DNA from: UBA11524 sp964464815 | Lineage (GTDB): Bacteria; Bacillota; Clostridia; Christensenellales; Aristaeellaceae | NCBI GenBank assembly: GCA_964464815.1 | Contig: CAYXHF010000008.1 | Coordinates: 1-64,000 of the forward strand | DNA length: 64,000 nt | Direction of reading: 5' to 3' | Part shown: piece by piece, positions 1 through 7,044 of the stretch | Layout of the letters: each line of letters begins with the position of its first letter | Numbering within the stretch: the stretch's first letter is position 1 | Notes under the pieces: model-generated | What the model saw: only the letters and a program-made list of their open reading frames with translations | Told to the model about the DNA's origin: nothing | The model's database searches: none | Made by a program: the position numbers and the translations under genes

Positions 1-64
1 CTTGTCCTTCCTGTTGGTGTGTGATCTTCTCCACCACTTCCATCGGGTAGACATTATCACACAA
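1..64 (-). CDS. Possible 5' end of a gene running off the window edge
   Basis: The minus-strand frame from a TTG at 64 (or an ATG at 43) stays open to the window edge and has natural-looking codon use, reading MCDNVYPMEVVEKITHQ at the start. An AAAGGTGG sequence sits just before the TTG, a rather short spacing. It would be the first gene after the structured RNA and terminator downstream of loaP, where a LoaP-controlled operon is expected. The frame is too short to assign a function, and another frame (from the ATG at about 55) is also open, so this is tentative. Confidence 0.25.
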   Translation of the reverse strand, partial: MCDNVYPMEVVEKITHQQEGQ

Positions 65-146
65 ACCACCTTTTCAGCCAGACCGCCACCCGACGCTCTG
101 CGCACAGTTGATTCGCACCCGTGTTTCCTCCTTTGTTTCCACGCAT

Positions 147-173
147 CAAAAAAGGCCCGTTTTTCACGAGCCT
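147..173 (-). terminator. Intrinsic terminator of the structured RNA
   Basis: The stem 166-173 pairs with 153-160 around a 5-nt loop, and a run of six U follows on the minus strand. A strong AAAGGAGG sequence lies shortly after it, so a readthrough transcript could enter a downstream gene. Confidence 0.75.
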
Positions 174-445
174 GATGCTTTTTCATTTGTTTGTCGCATT
201 CTTCAGCTTCGCCCTCGAAAAAAGGGTATGCTCCGCCAATCCGCTCCTTTTTACGGAGCAGACAGCGAGAACCCGATGACGCCCTTCGACTCAAACGCGG
301 CAAAGCGACGATTTCAGTCTGCCGGGGTTTGTCCATCTTGGTTCGAAGCTGCATCCCCCCTACATAGAAGATTCTTCAGTCTGCGACCTTTGCTGGCAAG
401 CGCTGCGGACATCGTCCGTCGCGCCTTACTCCCTCCTATGGAAGT
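147..445 (-). ncRNA. Structured RNA or leader with its own promoter and terminator, downstream of loaP
   Basis: A sigma-A-type promoter lies just upstream and an intrinsic terminator ends the unit, giving a transcript of roughly 300 nt with no convincing gene. The RNA can fold into long-range helices: 382-387 with 193-198, 344-351 with 204-211, 327-333 with 288-296, 320-324 with 298-302, and a local hairpin 243-247 with 255-259. I do not recognise it as tmRNA, RNase P, SRP or 6S RNA: the SRP GGAAG core and RNase P motifs are absent. Its place right after loaP and before another gene makes a LoaP-responsive antitermination leader the leading idea, by analogy with known LoaP leaders. A free-standing small RNA is the alternative. 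Confidence 0.6.
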
Positions 446-451
446 TTCTTC

Positions 452-480
452 ATTATACCACACTTATCGCGATTTCGCAA
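452..480 (-). promoter_or_regulatory. Sigma-A promoter of the structured RNA
   Basis: The -35 TTGCGA (475-480) and -10 TATAAT (452-457) are separated by 17 bp on the minus strand. Transcription should start near 445. Confidence 0.75.
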
Positions 481-525
481 CAGTGTTTCCAGCATGTGTC
501 AGCCTTTGTATCACTTTTTTTGTGT

Positions 526-560
526 TTTCGGCGAACTTTTCCCGGTTTTTCCCGCCGAAA
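526..560. repeat. 8-bp inverted repeat between loaP and the RNA promoter
   Basis: TTTCGGCG (526-533) and CGCCGAAA (553-560) are perfect inverted copies around a 19-nt spacer. No T run follows on the minus strand, so it is not a classical terminator of loaP. Its role is unknown. Confidence 0.4.
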
Positions 561-585
561 TCCACCATAATCCTGCGGAATTCTG

Positions 586-1092
586 TTACCGTTTCCACAG
601 AATTTCCAGACCTATTTCGATTTTTTGCGGCCGGCCAAACATCTCGACCTCGACGAACGCCTTGCGCTTGTGGCGGTCGATTTTGCGGATAAGGCCCTCG
701 CGGCCCACCAGTGGACCAGAGCTGACCACGACCTTGTCGTTTTCGATGAATCCCTCGGACATGCCCACGATTTGCTCCTCACCGCCGAAGGTCTGCATGA
801 AGGTGACCTCCGCGTCCGTCAGGGCGATGATGACGCCATCCGCGCCCAGCAGACGTCGAAAGCCAAAGAGGCGCTTGCTCTCATCACGGAAGCGTTCCAC
901 GTCGTCCGTGATGATGAAGAGATAGCCCGGGAACAGCGCCTTGCGTTCCAGGCACCATTCCTTGTTGCGCTGCACCTTTCTTTCCGTCAGCGGGACGAAA
1001 ACGCGTTCTCCCTCTTCTAATGGCAGTAACCGTTCGCATTGGCGCTTCATGGCGTTTTCATCGCCCGTGCGCACCTGCATTACATACCACAC
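586..1092 (-). CDS. loaP: LoaP-type NusG paralog, transcription antiterminator
   Basis: This 168-residue protein is a specialised NusG/RfaH relative. It starts with the NusG N-terminal fold (MWYVMQVRTGDE) and carries the typical central stretch ALFPGYLF, then a C-terminal KOW-like region around residues 110-168 (GPLVGREGLIRKIDRHKRKA). Family knowledge: LoaP proteins of Firmicutes bind RNA polymerase and a leader hairpin to suppress termination in long polysaccharide or antibiotic operons. It follows two sugar transferase genes, and a structured RNA with a terminator lies directly downstream, which fits that role. A GGAGG-type ribosome binding site precedes the ATG. A housekeeping NusG is less likely because the secE and L11 neighbours are missing. 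Confidence 0.8.
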   Translation of the reverse strand: MWYVMQVRTGDENAMKRQCERLLPLEEGERVFVPLTERKVQRNKEWCLERKALFPGYLFIITDDVERFRDESKRLFGFRRLLGADGVIIALTDAEVTFMQTFGGEEQIVGMSEGFIENDKVVVSSGPLVGREGLIRKIDRHKRKAFVEVEMFGRPQKIEIGLEILWKR

Positions 1093-1122
1093 GCCTTTTT
1101 CCTCCCTTCTGCCATATCAGAA

Positions 1123-1168
1123 AGGCGTGGCAACGATTCATGTTTTCACATCCCATCGTTCCACGCCT
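1123..1168 (-). promoter_or_regulatory. Strong hairpin between the sugar transferase gene and loaP
   Basis: A 14-bp stem with one bulge joins 1155-1168 to 1123-1137 on the minus-strand RNA. Only a short, broken U tract (UUUCU) follows, so it may be a weak attenuator or a processing site ahead of loaP rather than a full terminator. Confidence 0.5.
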
Positions 1169-1173
1169 ACGCC

Positions 1174-1812
1174 TTATTCCCGGTTCTTGCCCATCAACAC
1201 AACGCCAACTGTCTTGAGGAGGATGTACGCGTCCCATCGTAGGGACGGATTCTCGGCATATGCCAGTTCCATCGCCATGCGGGCTTCGTATGTGTCCTCT
1301 TTCTTGGCGCTTACCTGCCAGTTTCCTGTTATTCCTGGTGGAACGCTGAGCAGTAGTGCACATTGTGCGCCGTAGCGTTCCGTTTCTTCTTGTGTGATGG
1401 GTCTTGGACCCACGAGCGACATATCGCCGCGCAGCACATGGAGTAGCTGCGGCAGCTCATCCAGCCCGGTTTTGCGCAGTATGTGTCCAATCGGTGTGAT
1501 TCTCGGATCATTGCTCAACTTGCAATGTTGTTGCCATTCCTGCCGCTGCTGTTGGGTGAAGTGCTTGCGCATCTCCTCCGCATTCCGGCACATCGTCCGG
1601 AATTTCAGCACGCGCAGTCGCTTTCCGCGATATCCGACACGCTCATGCCGATACATCGGCGGCCAGCCGGAGGTCAGGATGATTGCCAGCGAAATGAGGA
1701 TTCCCAGTGGGAAAAGCAACAAAATCGCACAGAGAGAAAATCCAATATCGAACGCTCTTTTCAAACACCGATATGCTTTCCTTCTGTACGAATTTGAAGC
1801 TGCTGACGTCAT
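1174..1812 (-). CDS. Bacterial sugar transferase (undecaprenyl-phosphate sugar-phosphate transferase)
   Basis: A 212-residue monotopic membrane enzyme of the WcaJ/PglC family, which moves a sugar phosphate from a nucleotide sugar to the lipid carrier and so starts assembly of a surface glycan. One hydrophobic segment (about residues 22-45) is followed by the family motifs LKFRTM, GLDELPQLLHVLRGDMSLVGPRP and VPPGITGNWQV. The length is that of the minimal catalytic unit without the extra N-terminal domain seen in WcaJ or WbaP. It lies 18 bp after a second sugar transferase gene and upstream of loaP, on one transcript. The sugar specificity cannot be read from the sequence. Confidence 0.88.
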   Translation of the reverse strand: MTSAASNSYRRKAYRCLKRAFDIGFSLCAILLLFPLGILISLAIILTSGWPPMYRHERVGYRGKRLRVLKFRTMCRNAEEMRKHFTQQQRQEWQQHCKLSNDPRITPIGHILRKTGLDELPQLLHVLRGDMSLVGPRPITQEETERYGAQCALLLSVPPGITGNWQVSAKKEDTYEARMAMELAYAENPSLRWDAYILLKTVGVVLMGKNRE

Positions 1813-1830
1813 TCTTCCCTCAGCACAATT

Positions 1831-2517
1831 TTATTCGCCTGTGCCCGCAAGCACCGTCCAGACCGTACCGAAAATCAATTTCCAGTCCAGCAGGAAGCTG
1901 CGGTCACGGATATACTTCATGTCCATATCCATCCACTGGTCAAAGGTGATCTCGTTGCGCTTGGGCTGAATCTGCCAGATGCAGGTCAGGCCCGGCGTCA
2001 CGAACAGGCGCTGACGCTCATAGTCCGTGTACTCCTCCACCTCGCAGGGCAGCGCAGGACGCGGCCCGACAATGCTCATATTGCCCAGCATGATGTCGTA
2101 GAGCTGCGGCAGCTCATCAATTCCGCACTTGCGGATAAAGCGCCCCACACGCGTGATGCGCGGATCATCCTTCTGCTTGAAGGTCGGGCCATTCATGTTG
2201 GCCGCCACCTTCAGGGCCGCCAGCTTCGCCTCAGCATCCACACACATGGAGCGGAATTTGTGAATCTTGAATTCCTTGCCATCCTTGCCGATGCGGGTCT
2301 GGGTGAAAATCGGGCCACCCTTGGGATCATCCACCACAATAGCAATCGCCACAATCAGCAGCAGAGGTGACAGAACCACTAACGCCAGTGCAGACAGCAC
2401 CGCATCCTGTACTCGTTTCCATACCTGATAGCCGCGCTTTTCGCTGTCCACCTGCTCACGGTTGAGCCAGATCTGTTCGCGCTTTTCTTCCTGAACCAGC
2501 GACGTTGCTTCAGACAC
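1831..2517 (-). CDS. Bacterial sugar transferase, first gene of the operon
   Basis: A 228-residue member of the same family as its neighbour. It has a charged N-terminus, one hydrophobic segment near residues 38-62, and then HKFRSM, GIDELPQLYDIMLGNMSIVGPRPALP and TPGLTCIWQ. I place the start at GTG 2517 because AAGGAGG sits at the right distance upstream. A perfect TTGACA/TATAAT promoter and a palindrome overlapping the start site precede it. Having two initiating sugar transferases in tandem suggests either two glycans or two alternative first sugars. It is clearly different in sequence from its neighbour, so this is not a recent duplication. Confidence 0.88.
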   Translation of the reverse strand: MSEATSLVQEEKREQIWLNREQVDSEKRGYQVWKRVQDAVLSALALVVLSPLLLIVAIAIVVDDPKGGPIFTQTRIGKDGKEFKIHKFRSMCVDAEAKLAALKVAANMNGPTFKQKDDPRITRVGRFIRKCGIDELPQLYDIMLGNMSIVGPRPALPCEVEEYTDYERQRLFVTPGLTCIWQIQPKRNEITFDQWMDMDMKYIRDRSFLLDWKLIFGTVWTVLAGTGE

Positions 2518-2551
2518 GTTGATACCTCCTTAACTTTGTCTGTTGTATGAT

Positions 2552-2566
2552 TGTCACAGTGTGACA
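2552..2566. promoter_or_regulatory. Perfect 15-bp palindrome over the transcription start (operator candidate)
   Basis: TGTCACA-G-TGTGACA is a perfect 7-bp inverted repeat. It lies immediately downstream of the -10 element of the sugar transferase promoter and covers the expected start near 2564, a classic repressor position. The regulator is unknown. Confidence 0.55.
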
Positions 2567-2570
2567 GCAT

Positions 2571-2599
2571 ATTATATCACGCTTTCCAACCTCTGTCAA
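2571..2599 (-). promoter_or_regulatory. Consensus sigma-A promoter of the sugar transferase-loaP operon
   Basis: The -35 TTGACA (2594-2599) and -10 TATAAT (2571-2576) match the consensus exactly, with a 17-bp spacer, on the minus strand. Confidence 0.85.
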
Positions 2600-2825
2600 T
2601 CCATTTTTATGGGGCTGACGAAAGGGACGCCACATCTTTTCGCTGTGGCGCAGCAGATTCCTGCGCACGCTTTTCAGTACAAAGGAATCATGCAGATATT
2701 TCTCCTACACATAAAAACAATTTAGCATGAAGGAATCGCTTTGTCAAGCAATTCTGCCATATTTTTGAATATTCTGCAAGCTTCTTTCTTTTTCGCGCCT
2801 ATTTTCCGCTTTCGTGGATTAGGGC

Positions 2826-2854
2826 TGGAAAAATCCCGACTTTTGTCGTATAAT
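2826..2854 (+). promoter_or_regulatory. Promoter of the small membrane protein and DUF4230 pair
   Basis: A perfect TATAAT (2849-2854) lies 17 bp downstream of TGGAAA (2826-2831). It is divergent from the sugar transferase promoter. The roughly 220 bp between the two promoters holds no gene I can support. Confidence 0.6.
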
Positions 2855-2905
2855 CATTTTCAGAAGGCTTGGCCCTTCCATTTTCCAGACGAAGGAGATG
2901 AGTTT

Positions 2906-3220
2906 TTGCAGACACAGCATCCGCAGGATGAGCGTTATGGCCGCCATCCCGATGGCACCGTCCGGCGCTTCATGCCTAAGGAGCAGGAGCAGGCCGAAAC
3001 CCCTGCGTTTCCGTCCGAATCGGCCGTCACGCCGCCTAAGCGCTATATTCCTGCACCACCCCGCATGCCGCTGCGTCAGAAGAAGGCGAAGCGCTCCCAC
3101 TCCTTCTGGCTGTATTTCTTTGCGCTCATCGGCTTCTTATTCGTCGTGGTGCAGGGCATCCGGTATCTGATTGTGCCGCTGCTGGTGTGGCTCTATCCGC
3201 TTACGGGAGGTCGCCTATGA
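2906..3220 (+). CDS. Small membrane protein of unknown function
   Basis: About 104 residues. I choose the TTG at 2906 because GAAGGAG lies 8-10 bp upstream and the promoter leaves no room for an earlier start. The N-terminal half is polar and rich in Q, P and charged residues. A basic patch (RQKKAKR, near residue 60) is followed by one or two hydrophobic segments (FWLYFFALIGFLFVVV and YLIVPLLVWLYPL) that reach almost to the C-terminus. The topology suggests a C-terminally anchored cytoplasmic protein. Its stop codon overlaps the ATG of the DUF4230 gene, so the two are translationally coupled. No homologous family is recognised. Confidence 0.6.
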   Translation: MQTQHPQDERYGRHPDGTVRRFMPKEQEQAETPAFPSESAVTPPKRYIPAPPRMPLRQKKAKRSHSFWLYFFALIGFLFVVVQGIRYLIVPLLVWLYPLTGGRL

Positions 3221-3819
3221 AACGCATCCTGAAATGGTTCCTGGGCATTTTGTCCTCAGCGCTGACCATCACGCTGGTGATTGTCCTCCTCCCGCATATT
3301 TCGCGTCTTGTTTCGCGTCTCCTGCCGGATGAGTCCGCCTCAGCCATCCGCGCCTCAGTCATTTTGTCGCAGGAGTTCACCCAGCGTGCCACGTTGGAGA
3401 CACTTCGCATTAAGGAGGAAGGTGCCTTGAACTACGATGTTAAAGCGGCCTTTCTGGGTACCGTCGCCAGCATCACCGCCGATTATACCTACGAGGGCAG
3501 CTTCGGCATTGATTTGCAGCAGGTGACCATCCGCCGTGAAGGCGGTACGCTGGTGCTGGTGTTGCCCGAACCTACACTGATACTGGATACGCTGACACCT
3601 TCCGACATCACGCTGGATAAGACGCTCTATCCGTACCTGGATGAAAACGACTATCAGCGCGTCCTAGAGGAGCAGCGTCTTGCCTGCCGCGAAGGCTATC
3701 TGTCCGGCGACAACGCGCAGACGCTCTGGGATGCCACCACCGCCGCGCTGGATGAAACCATTGCCCGCTGGCTGGACGCAAGTGGTGGTCTGACCGTCCG
3801 TTATGAAAAGGCCGATTGA
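3217..3819 (+). CDS. DUF4230-type membrane-anchored protein
   Basis: A 200-residue protein with an N-terminal membrane anchor (about residues 5-25) and an extracytoplasmic domain. The pattern of N-terminal sensing-like strands, TYEGSFGIDLQQVTI and GTLVLVLPEPTLI resembles DUF4230, a family of unknown function common in Clostridia. The start is the ATG at 3217, preceded by GGGAGG and overlapping the previous stop. A role with its small membrane neighbour is inferred only from the coupling. No catalytic motif is visible. The following 18 bp lead straight into the arg promoter, with no clear terminator. Confidence 0.65.
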   Translation: MKRILKWFLGILSSALTITLVIVLLPHISRLVSRLLPDESASAIRASVILSQEFTQRATLETLRIKEEGALNYDVKAAFLGTVASITADYTYEGSFGIDLQQVTIRREGGTLVLVLPEPTLILDTLTPSDITLDKTLYPYLDENDYQRVLEEQRLACREGYLSGDNAQTLWDATTAALDETIARWLDASGGLTVRYEKAD

Positions 3820-3837
3820 TTTTTCTATGTTTTTTAC

Positions 3838-3865
3838 TTGACATCTGCCGTGATGGGTGTATAAT
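3838..3865 (+). promoter_or_regulatory. Promoter of the arginine operon
   Basis: TTGACA (3838-3843) and TATAAT (3860-3865) are both perfect, with a 16-bp spacer. Transcription should start near 3872, at the edge of a large inverted repeat. Confidence 0.85.
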
Positions 3866-3873
3866 GCTTGTAT

Positions 3874-3898
3874 ATTTATGCGGCATTCGCGCATAAAT
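3874..3898 (+). promoter_or_regulatory. 9-bp perfect inverted repeat between arg promoter and RBS
   Basis: ATTTATGCG (3874-3882) and CGCATAAAT (3890-3898) flank a 7-nt loop. The repeat starts at the transcription start and ends 3 bp before the AAGGAGG of argC. It could be an operator for an arginine repressor-like protein or an RNA hairpin masking the ribosome binding site. It does not match the usual ArgR box (TGAAT-type half sites). Confidence 0.55.
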
Positions 3899-3911
3899 GG
3901 AAGGAGGAAGC

Positions 3912-4862
3912 ATGATGCCCGTCACGGTTTTTATTGATGGTAAGGAAGGCACTACTGGCCTGAGAATTTTCGACCGTTTGGCGCAGCGCACAGATATTTC
4001 TCTGCTGACCCTGCCGGAAAGTAAGCGTAAGGATCCGCAGGCACGCCAGGAAGCGCTGCATGCATGCGATATAGCCATTCTCTGTCTCCCCGATGCCGCC
4101 GCCCGCGAATCCGTTCAGCTTGCCAGTGGCAGCCATGCCCGCATTCTGGATACCTCCACGGCGCACCGCGTTGCCTCCGGCTGGGCATACGGCTTCCCGG
4201 AGCTTTCTCCACAGCATCGTGCGGCGATTCTGTCCGGCAGTCGCGTGGCCGTTCCCGGATGCCACGCCAGCGGCTTTGTCGCCCTGGCCACACCGCTGGT
4301 GGCCGCTGGACTCCTGCCTGCGGATGCGTTGCTGAGCTGCTTCTCCCTGACCGGCTATAGCGGTGGCGGCAAGAAGATGATTGCGCAGTATCAGGCCGAT
4401 GAGCGCGAGGTGGCCCTTTCTGCACCGCGCCAGTACGGCCTGACCCAGCAGCACAAGCATCTGCCGGAAATGCAGCAGATTCCCAAGCTTTATCATGCGC
4501 CGATTTTCGCGCCCATCGTCGCGGATTATTATTCGGGCATGCAGGTCACGATTCCCCTGTTCCGTGAGCAGCTTCGTTGCGCGCATCCGGTGGAGGAGGT
4601 CACAGCCTGCCTGCAGGCGCATTATGCCAATTCGCCCATCGTTTCTGTCCTGAGTGCGGAGGAGGTTGCCGCCTTTGGTGGCTTCATCCCTGCCAACGAG
4701 CTTTCGGGCAAGGACACCATGCAGCTGATGGTTCTGGGACATGAGGACCGCATCGAGCTGGTGAGCCTGTTTGACAATCTGGGCAAAGGCTCCTCCGGCG
4801 CGGCCCTGCAATGCCTGAACCTGATGCTTGGCGCACCGGAAACGACCGGTCTTGCGCTCTGA
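3912..4862 (+). CDS. argC: N-acetyl-gamma-glutamyl-phosphate reductase (type 2)
   Basis: ArgC reduces N-acetylglutamyl phosphate to the semialdehyde, the third step of arginine synthesis. The 316-residue size and sequence match the shorter type 2 branch: FIDGKEGTTGLRIFDRL is the NADPH-binding N-terminus, and VPGCHASGF (near residue 120) holds the catalytic cysteine. Near 4354 TGYSGGGKKMI is the family's substrate-site segment, and the C-terminal part (VSLFDNLGKGSSGAALQCLNLMLG) is typical. The start is one of two adjacent ATGs (3912 or 3915) after AAGGAGG. It is the first gene of argC-argJ-argB-argD. Confidence 0.95.
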   Translation: MMPVTVFIDGKEGTTGLRIFDRLAQRTDISLLTLPESKRKDPQARQEALHACDIAILCLPDAAARESVQLASGSHARILDTSTAHRVASGWAYGFPELSPQHRAAILSGSRVAVPGCHASGFVALATPLVAAGLLPADALLSCFSLTGYSGGGKKMIAQYQADEREVALSAPRQYGLTQQHKHLPEMQQIPKLYHAPIFAPIVADYYSGMQVTIPLFREQLRCAHPVEEVTACLQAHYANSPIVSVLSAEEVAAFGGFIPANELSGKDTMQLMVLGHEDRIELVSLFDNLGKGSSGAALQCLNLMLGAPETTGLAL

Positions 4863-4885
4863 ACCGAGAAAAGAAGGAGATTTTC

Positions 4886-6106
4886 ATGATGATTCAGCAT
4901 ATTTCCGGCGGCGTTTGCGCTGCCAAGGGCTTTCAGGCCGGTGGCATTCATTGCGGCATCCGCAAGAACAAGTCAAAGCGCGACATCAGCATGATTGTGA
5001 GTGAAGTACCCGCTTCTGCCGCCGCTGTGTATACCTCTAACCTCGTCAAGGGCGCTCCGATTTATGTCACCCAGCGCAACATTGCAGACGGTACGGCGCA
5101 GCTGGTCATCTGCAACAGCGGCAACGCCAACACCTGCAACGCCGACGGCGAGGAAATTGCCTGGAAGATGTGCGAGCTGGCCGGACAGGCCGCTGGCATT
5201 GACCCGCATCAGGTGATTGTCGCCTCCACCGGCGTCATCGGCCAGCCGCTGCCCATTGCGCCCATCGCCGATCATGTGGACGAATTGTACGCCGCCGTCC
5301 AGCCCGACGGCAGTCAGGCCGCGGCAGAAGGCATCATGACGACCGACACGCGCCTGAAGGAGGTTGCTGTCTCCTTCTGCGCCGGCGGCAAGACGTGCCA
5401 TCTGGGCGGCATCGCCAAGGGCTCCGGCATGATTCATCCGAACCTGGCGACCATGCTCGTCTTCCTGACCTGTGATGCCGCGATTGCACCCGGCATGCTC
5501 AAAAAGGCGCTGGCGGACAACGTCAAGGACACCTTCAACATGGTCAGCGTTGATGGCGATACCTCCACCAACGACATGGTGGCGATTCTCTCCAACGGTC
5601 TGGCCGGAAACGACCTGATTGATGCCGAGGGCGAGGATTACGCCGCCTTCTGCGCCGCCCTGAACGAAGTCACGACGACGCTTTGCCGCATGATTGCCAA
5701 GGATGGCGAGGGCGCATCTCACCTGCTGACCTGTCAGGTCACGGGCGCCAAGACGCTCCGCGATGCCAAATTGGCCGCCAAATCCGTTGTTTGCTCCAGC
5801 CTGTTGAAGGCCGCCATCTTTGGCGCAGATGCCAACTGGGGCCGCGTGCTGTGCGCCCTTGGCTATTCCGGCGCGGAGATGGATATTCATGCAGTGGACG
5901 TTTCCTTCCGTAGTAACGCGGGCGTGATTGACGTTTGCAAAAACGGCGCGTCCATCGAATTCAGCGAGGAGGACGCCAAGAAGATTCTGCTCCAGGCTGA
6001 TGTGGATGTGCTGATTACCCTGCACGACGGCGATTTCTCCGCCACCGCATGGGGCTGCGATTTAACATACGACTATGTGAAGATTAACGGCGACTACCGC
6101 ACCTGA
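4886..6106 (+). CDS. argJ: Glutamate N-acetyltransferase / ornithine acetyltransferase
   Basis: ArgJ recycles the acetyl group from N-acetylornithine to glutamate, and in many bacteria also makes acetylglutamate from acetyl-CoA. The 406-residue protein carries the self-cleavage site in KGSGMIHPNLATML (about residue 180), where the chain is cut before the threonine to give the two subunits. The GADANWGRVLCALGYSG segment near residue 310 is also typical. Whether it is mono- or bifunctional cannot be read from the sequence. No separate argA is in the window. AAGGAGA precedes the double ATG at 4886, and the stop overlaps a possible early start of argB. Confidence 0.95.
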   Translation: MMIQHISGGVCAAKGFQAGGIHCGIRKNKSKRDISMIVSEVPASAAAVYTSNLVKGAPIYVTQRNIADGTAQLVICNSGNANTCNADGEEIAWKMCELAGQAAGIDPHQVIVASTGVIGQPLPIAPIADHVDELYAAVQPDGSQAAAEGIMTTDTRLKEVAVSFCAGGKTCHLGGIAKGSGMIHPNLATMLVFLTCDAAIAPGMLKKALADNVKDTFNMVSVDGDTSTNDMVAILSNGLAGNDLIDAEGEDYAAFCAALNEVTTTLCRMIAKDGEGASHLLTCQVTGAKTLRDAKLAAKSVVCSSLLKAAIFGADANWGRVLCALGYSGAEMDIHAVDVSFRSNAGVIDVCKNGASIEFSEEDAKKILLQADVDVLITLHDGDFSATAWGCDLTYDYVKINGDYRT

Positions 6107-6144
6107 TGGCACGTGTCAAACCAGCAAGAAAGGACGTATCGCTT

Positions 6145-7044
6145 ATGCAGACAGAAGCAACCATGACCAATCACCAGCGCGCACAGGTGCTGGTGGAGGC
6201 CCTGCCCTACATCCAGAAATACTACGGCAAAATCGTTGTCGTGAAGTACGGCGGCAACGCCATGATCAACGAGGAATTGAAGCACGATGTCATGCGCGAC
6301 ATGGTGCTGATGAGCCTCATTGGCGTCAAGATGGTGCTGGTTCATGGCGGCGGCCCGGAGATTTCCAGCATGCTCAAGCGCGTTGGCAAGGTCAGCGAAT
6401 TTGTCAACGGTCTGCGCGTGACCGACGAGGAGACGAGCGAGATTGTCCAGATGGTTCTGGCTGGCAAAATCAACAAGTCCCTTGTCGCCCAGCTGGATCA
6501 TTTGGGTGGCCGCGCCATGGGCATTTGCGGCATGGACGGCGGTCTGATCAAGGCGCAGATGATTGACCCTCAGCTTGGCTATGTCGGCCAGATTGAGCAG
6601 GTCAATCCGCAGCCCATCTTCGACCTGCTGGAAAATAACTATATTCCGGTCGTTTCCACCATCGGCTGTGACGATTCGGGCCATGTCTACAATATCAACG
6701 CCGACACCGCCGCTTCGGCCATTGCGGCCGCTTTGCATGCGGAGGCGCTGATTTCCATGACCGACACCGTTGGCCTCCTGCGCGATCCGTCCGACCCGTC
6801 CACGCTGATTCGTCGTGTCGATTTGGCCGGCGTCGAACGGCTCAAAGCCGAAGGCGTGATTTCCGGTGGCATGATTCCCAAGGTGGCATGCTGCACCGAT
6901 GCCATCAACGCTGGCGTGCGCAAGGTATTCATCATTGATGGCCGTGTCCCGCATGCCCTGCTGATTGAAACCCTCACCGATGAGGGCGCTGGAACGATGT
7001 TCAAGAAGGAGTTGACCTCGCATGAGCCAGAGCATCAAGCATGA
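6145..7044 (+). CDS. argB: Acetylglutamate kinase
   Basis: ArgB phosphorylates N-acetylglutamate. The 299-residue protein shows the amino acid kinase motifs KYGGNAM near residue 31, LVHGGGPEIS near 66, and NADTAASAIAAAL near 185. GLLRDPSDPSTLIRRV and GGMIPKVACC are further family signatures. The ATG at 6145 is preferred because GAAAGGA lies about 10 bp upstream. An in-frame ATG at 6106 that overlaps the argJ stop would add 13 residues. The N-terminal helix before the kinase core is present, which in arginine-inhibited ArgB enzymes supports hexamer formation and feedback control. Confidence 0.95.
   Translation: MQTEATMTNHQRAQVLVEALPYIQKYYGKIVVVKYGGNAMINEELKHDVMRDMVLMSLIGVKMVLVHGGGPEISSMLKRVGKVSEFVNGLRVTDEETSEIVQMVLAGKINKSLVAQLDHLGGRAMGICGMDGGLIKAQMIDPQLGYVGQIEQVNPQPIFDLLENNYIPVVSTIGCDDSGHVYNINADTAASAIAAALHAEALISMTDTVGLLRDPSDPSTLIRRVDLAGVERLKAEGVISGGMIPKVACCTDAINAGVRKVFIIDGRVPHALLIETLTDEGAGTMFKKELTSHEPEHQA

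Noticed and set aside
147..445. Assignment of the structured RNA to tmRNA, RNase P, SRP or 6S RNA
   Set aside because: The diagnostic cores of tmRNA, SRP RNA and RNase P were not found, and I could not confirm 6S RNA by its bubble structure by eye.
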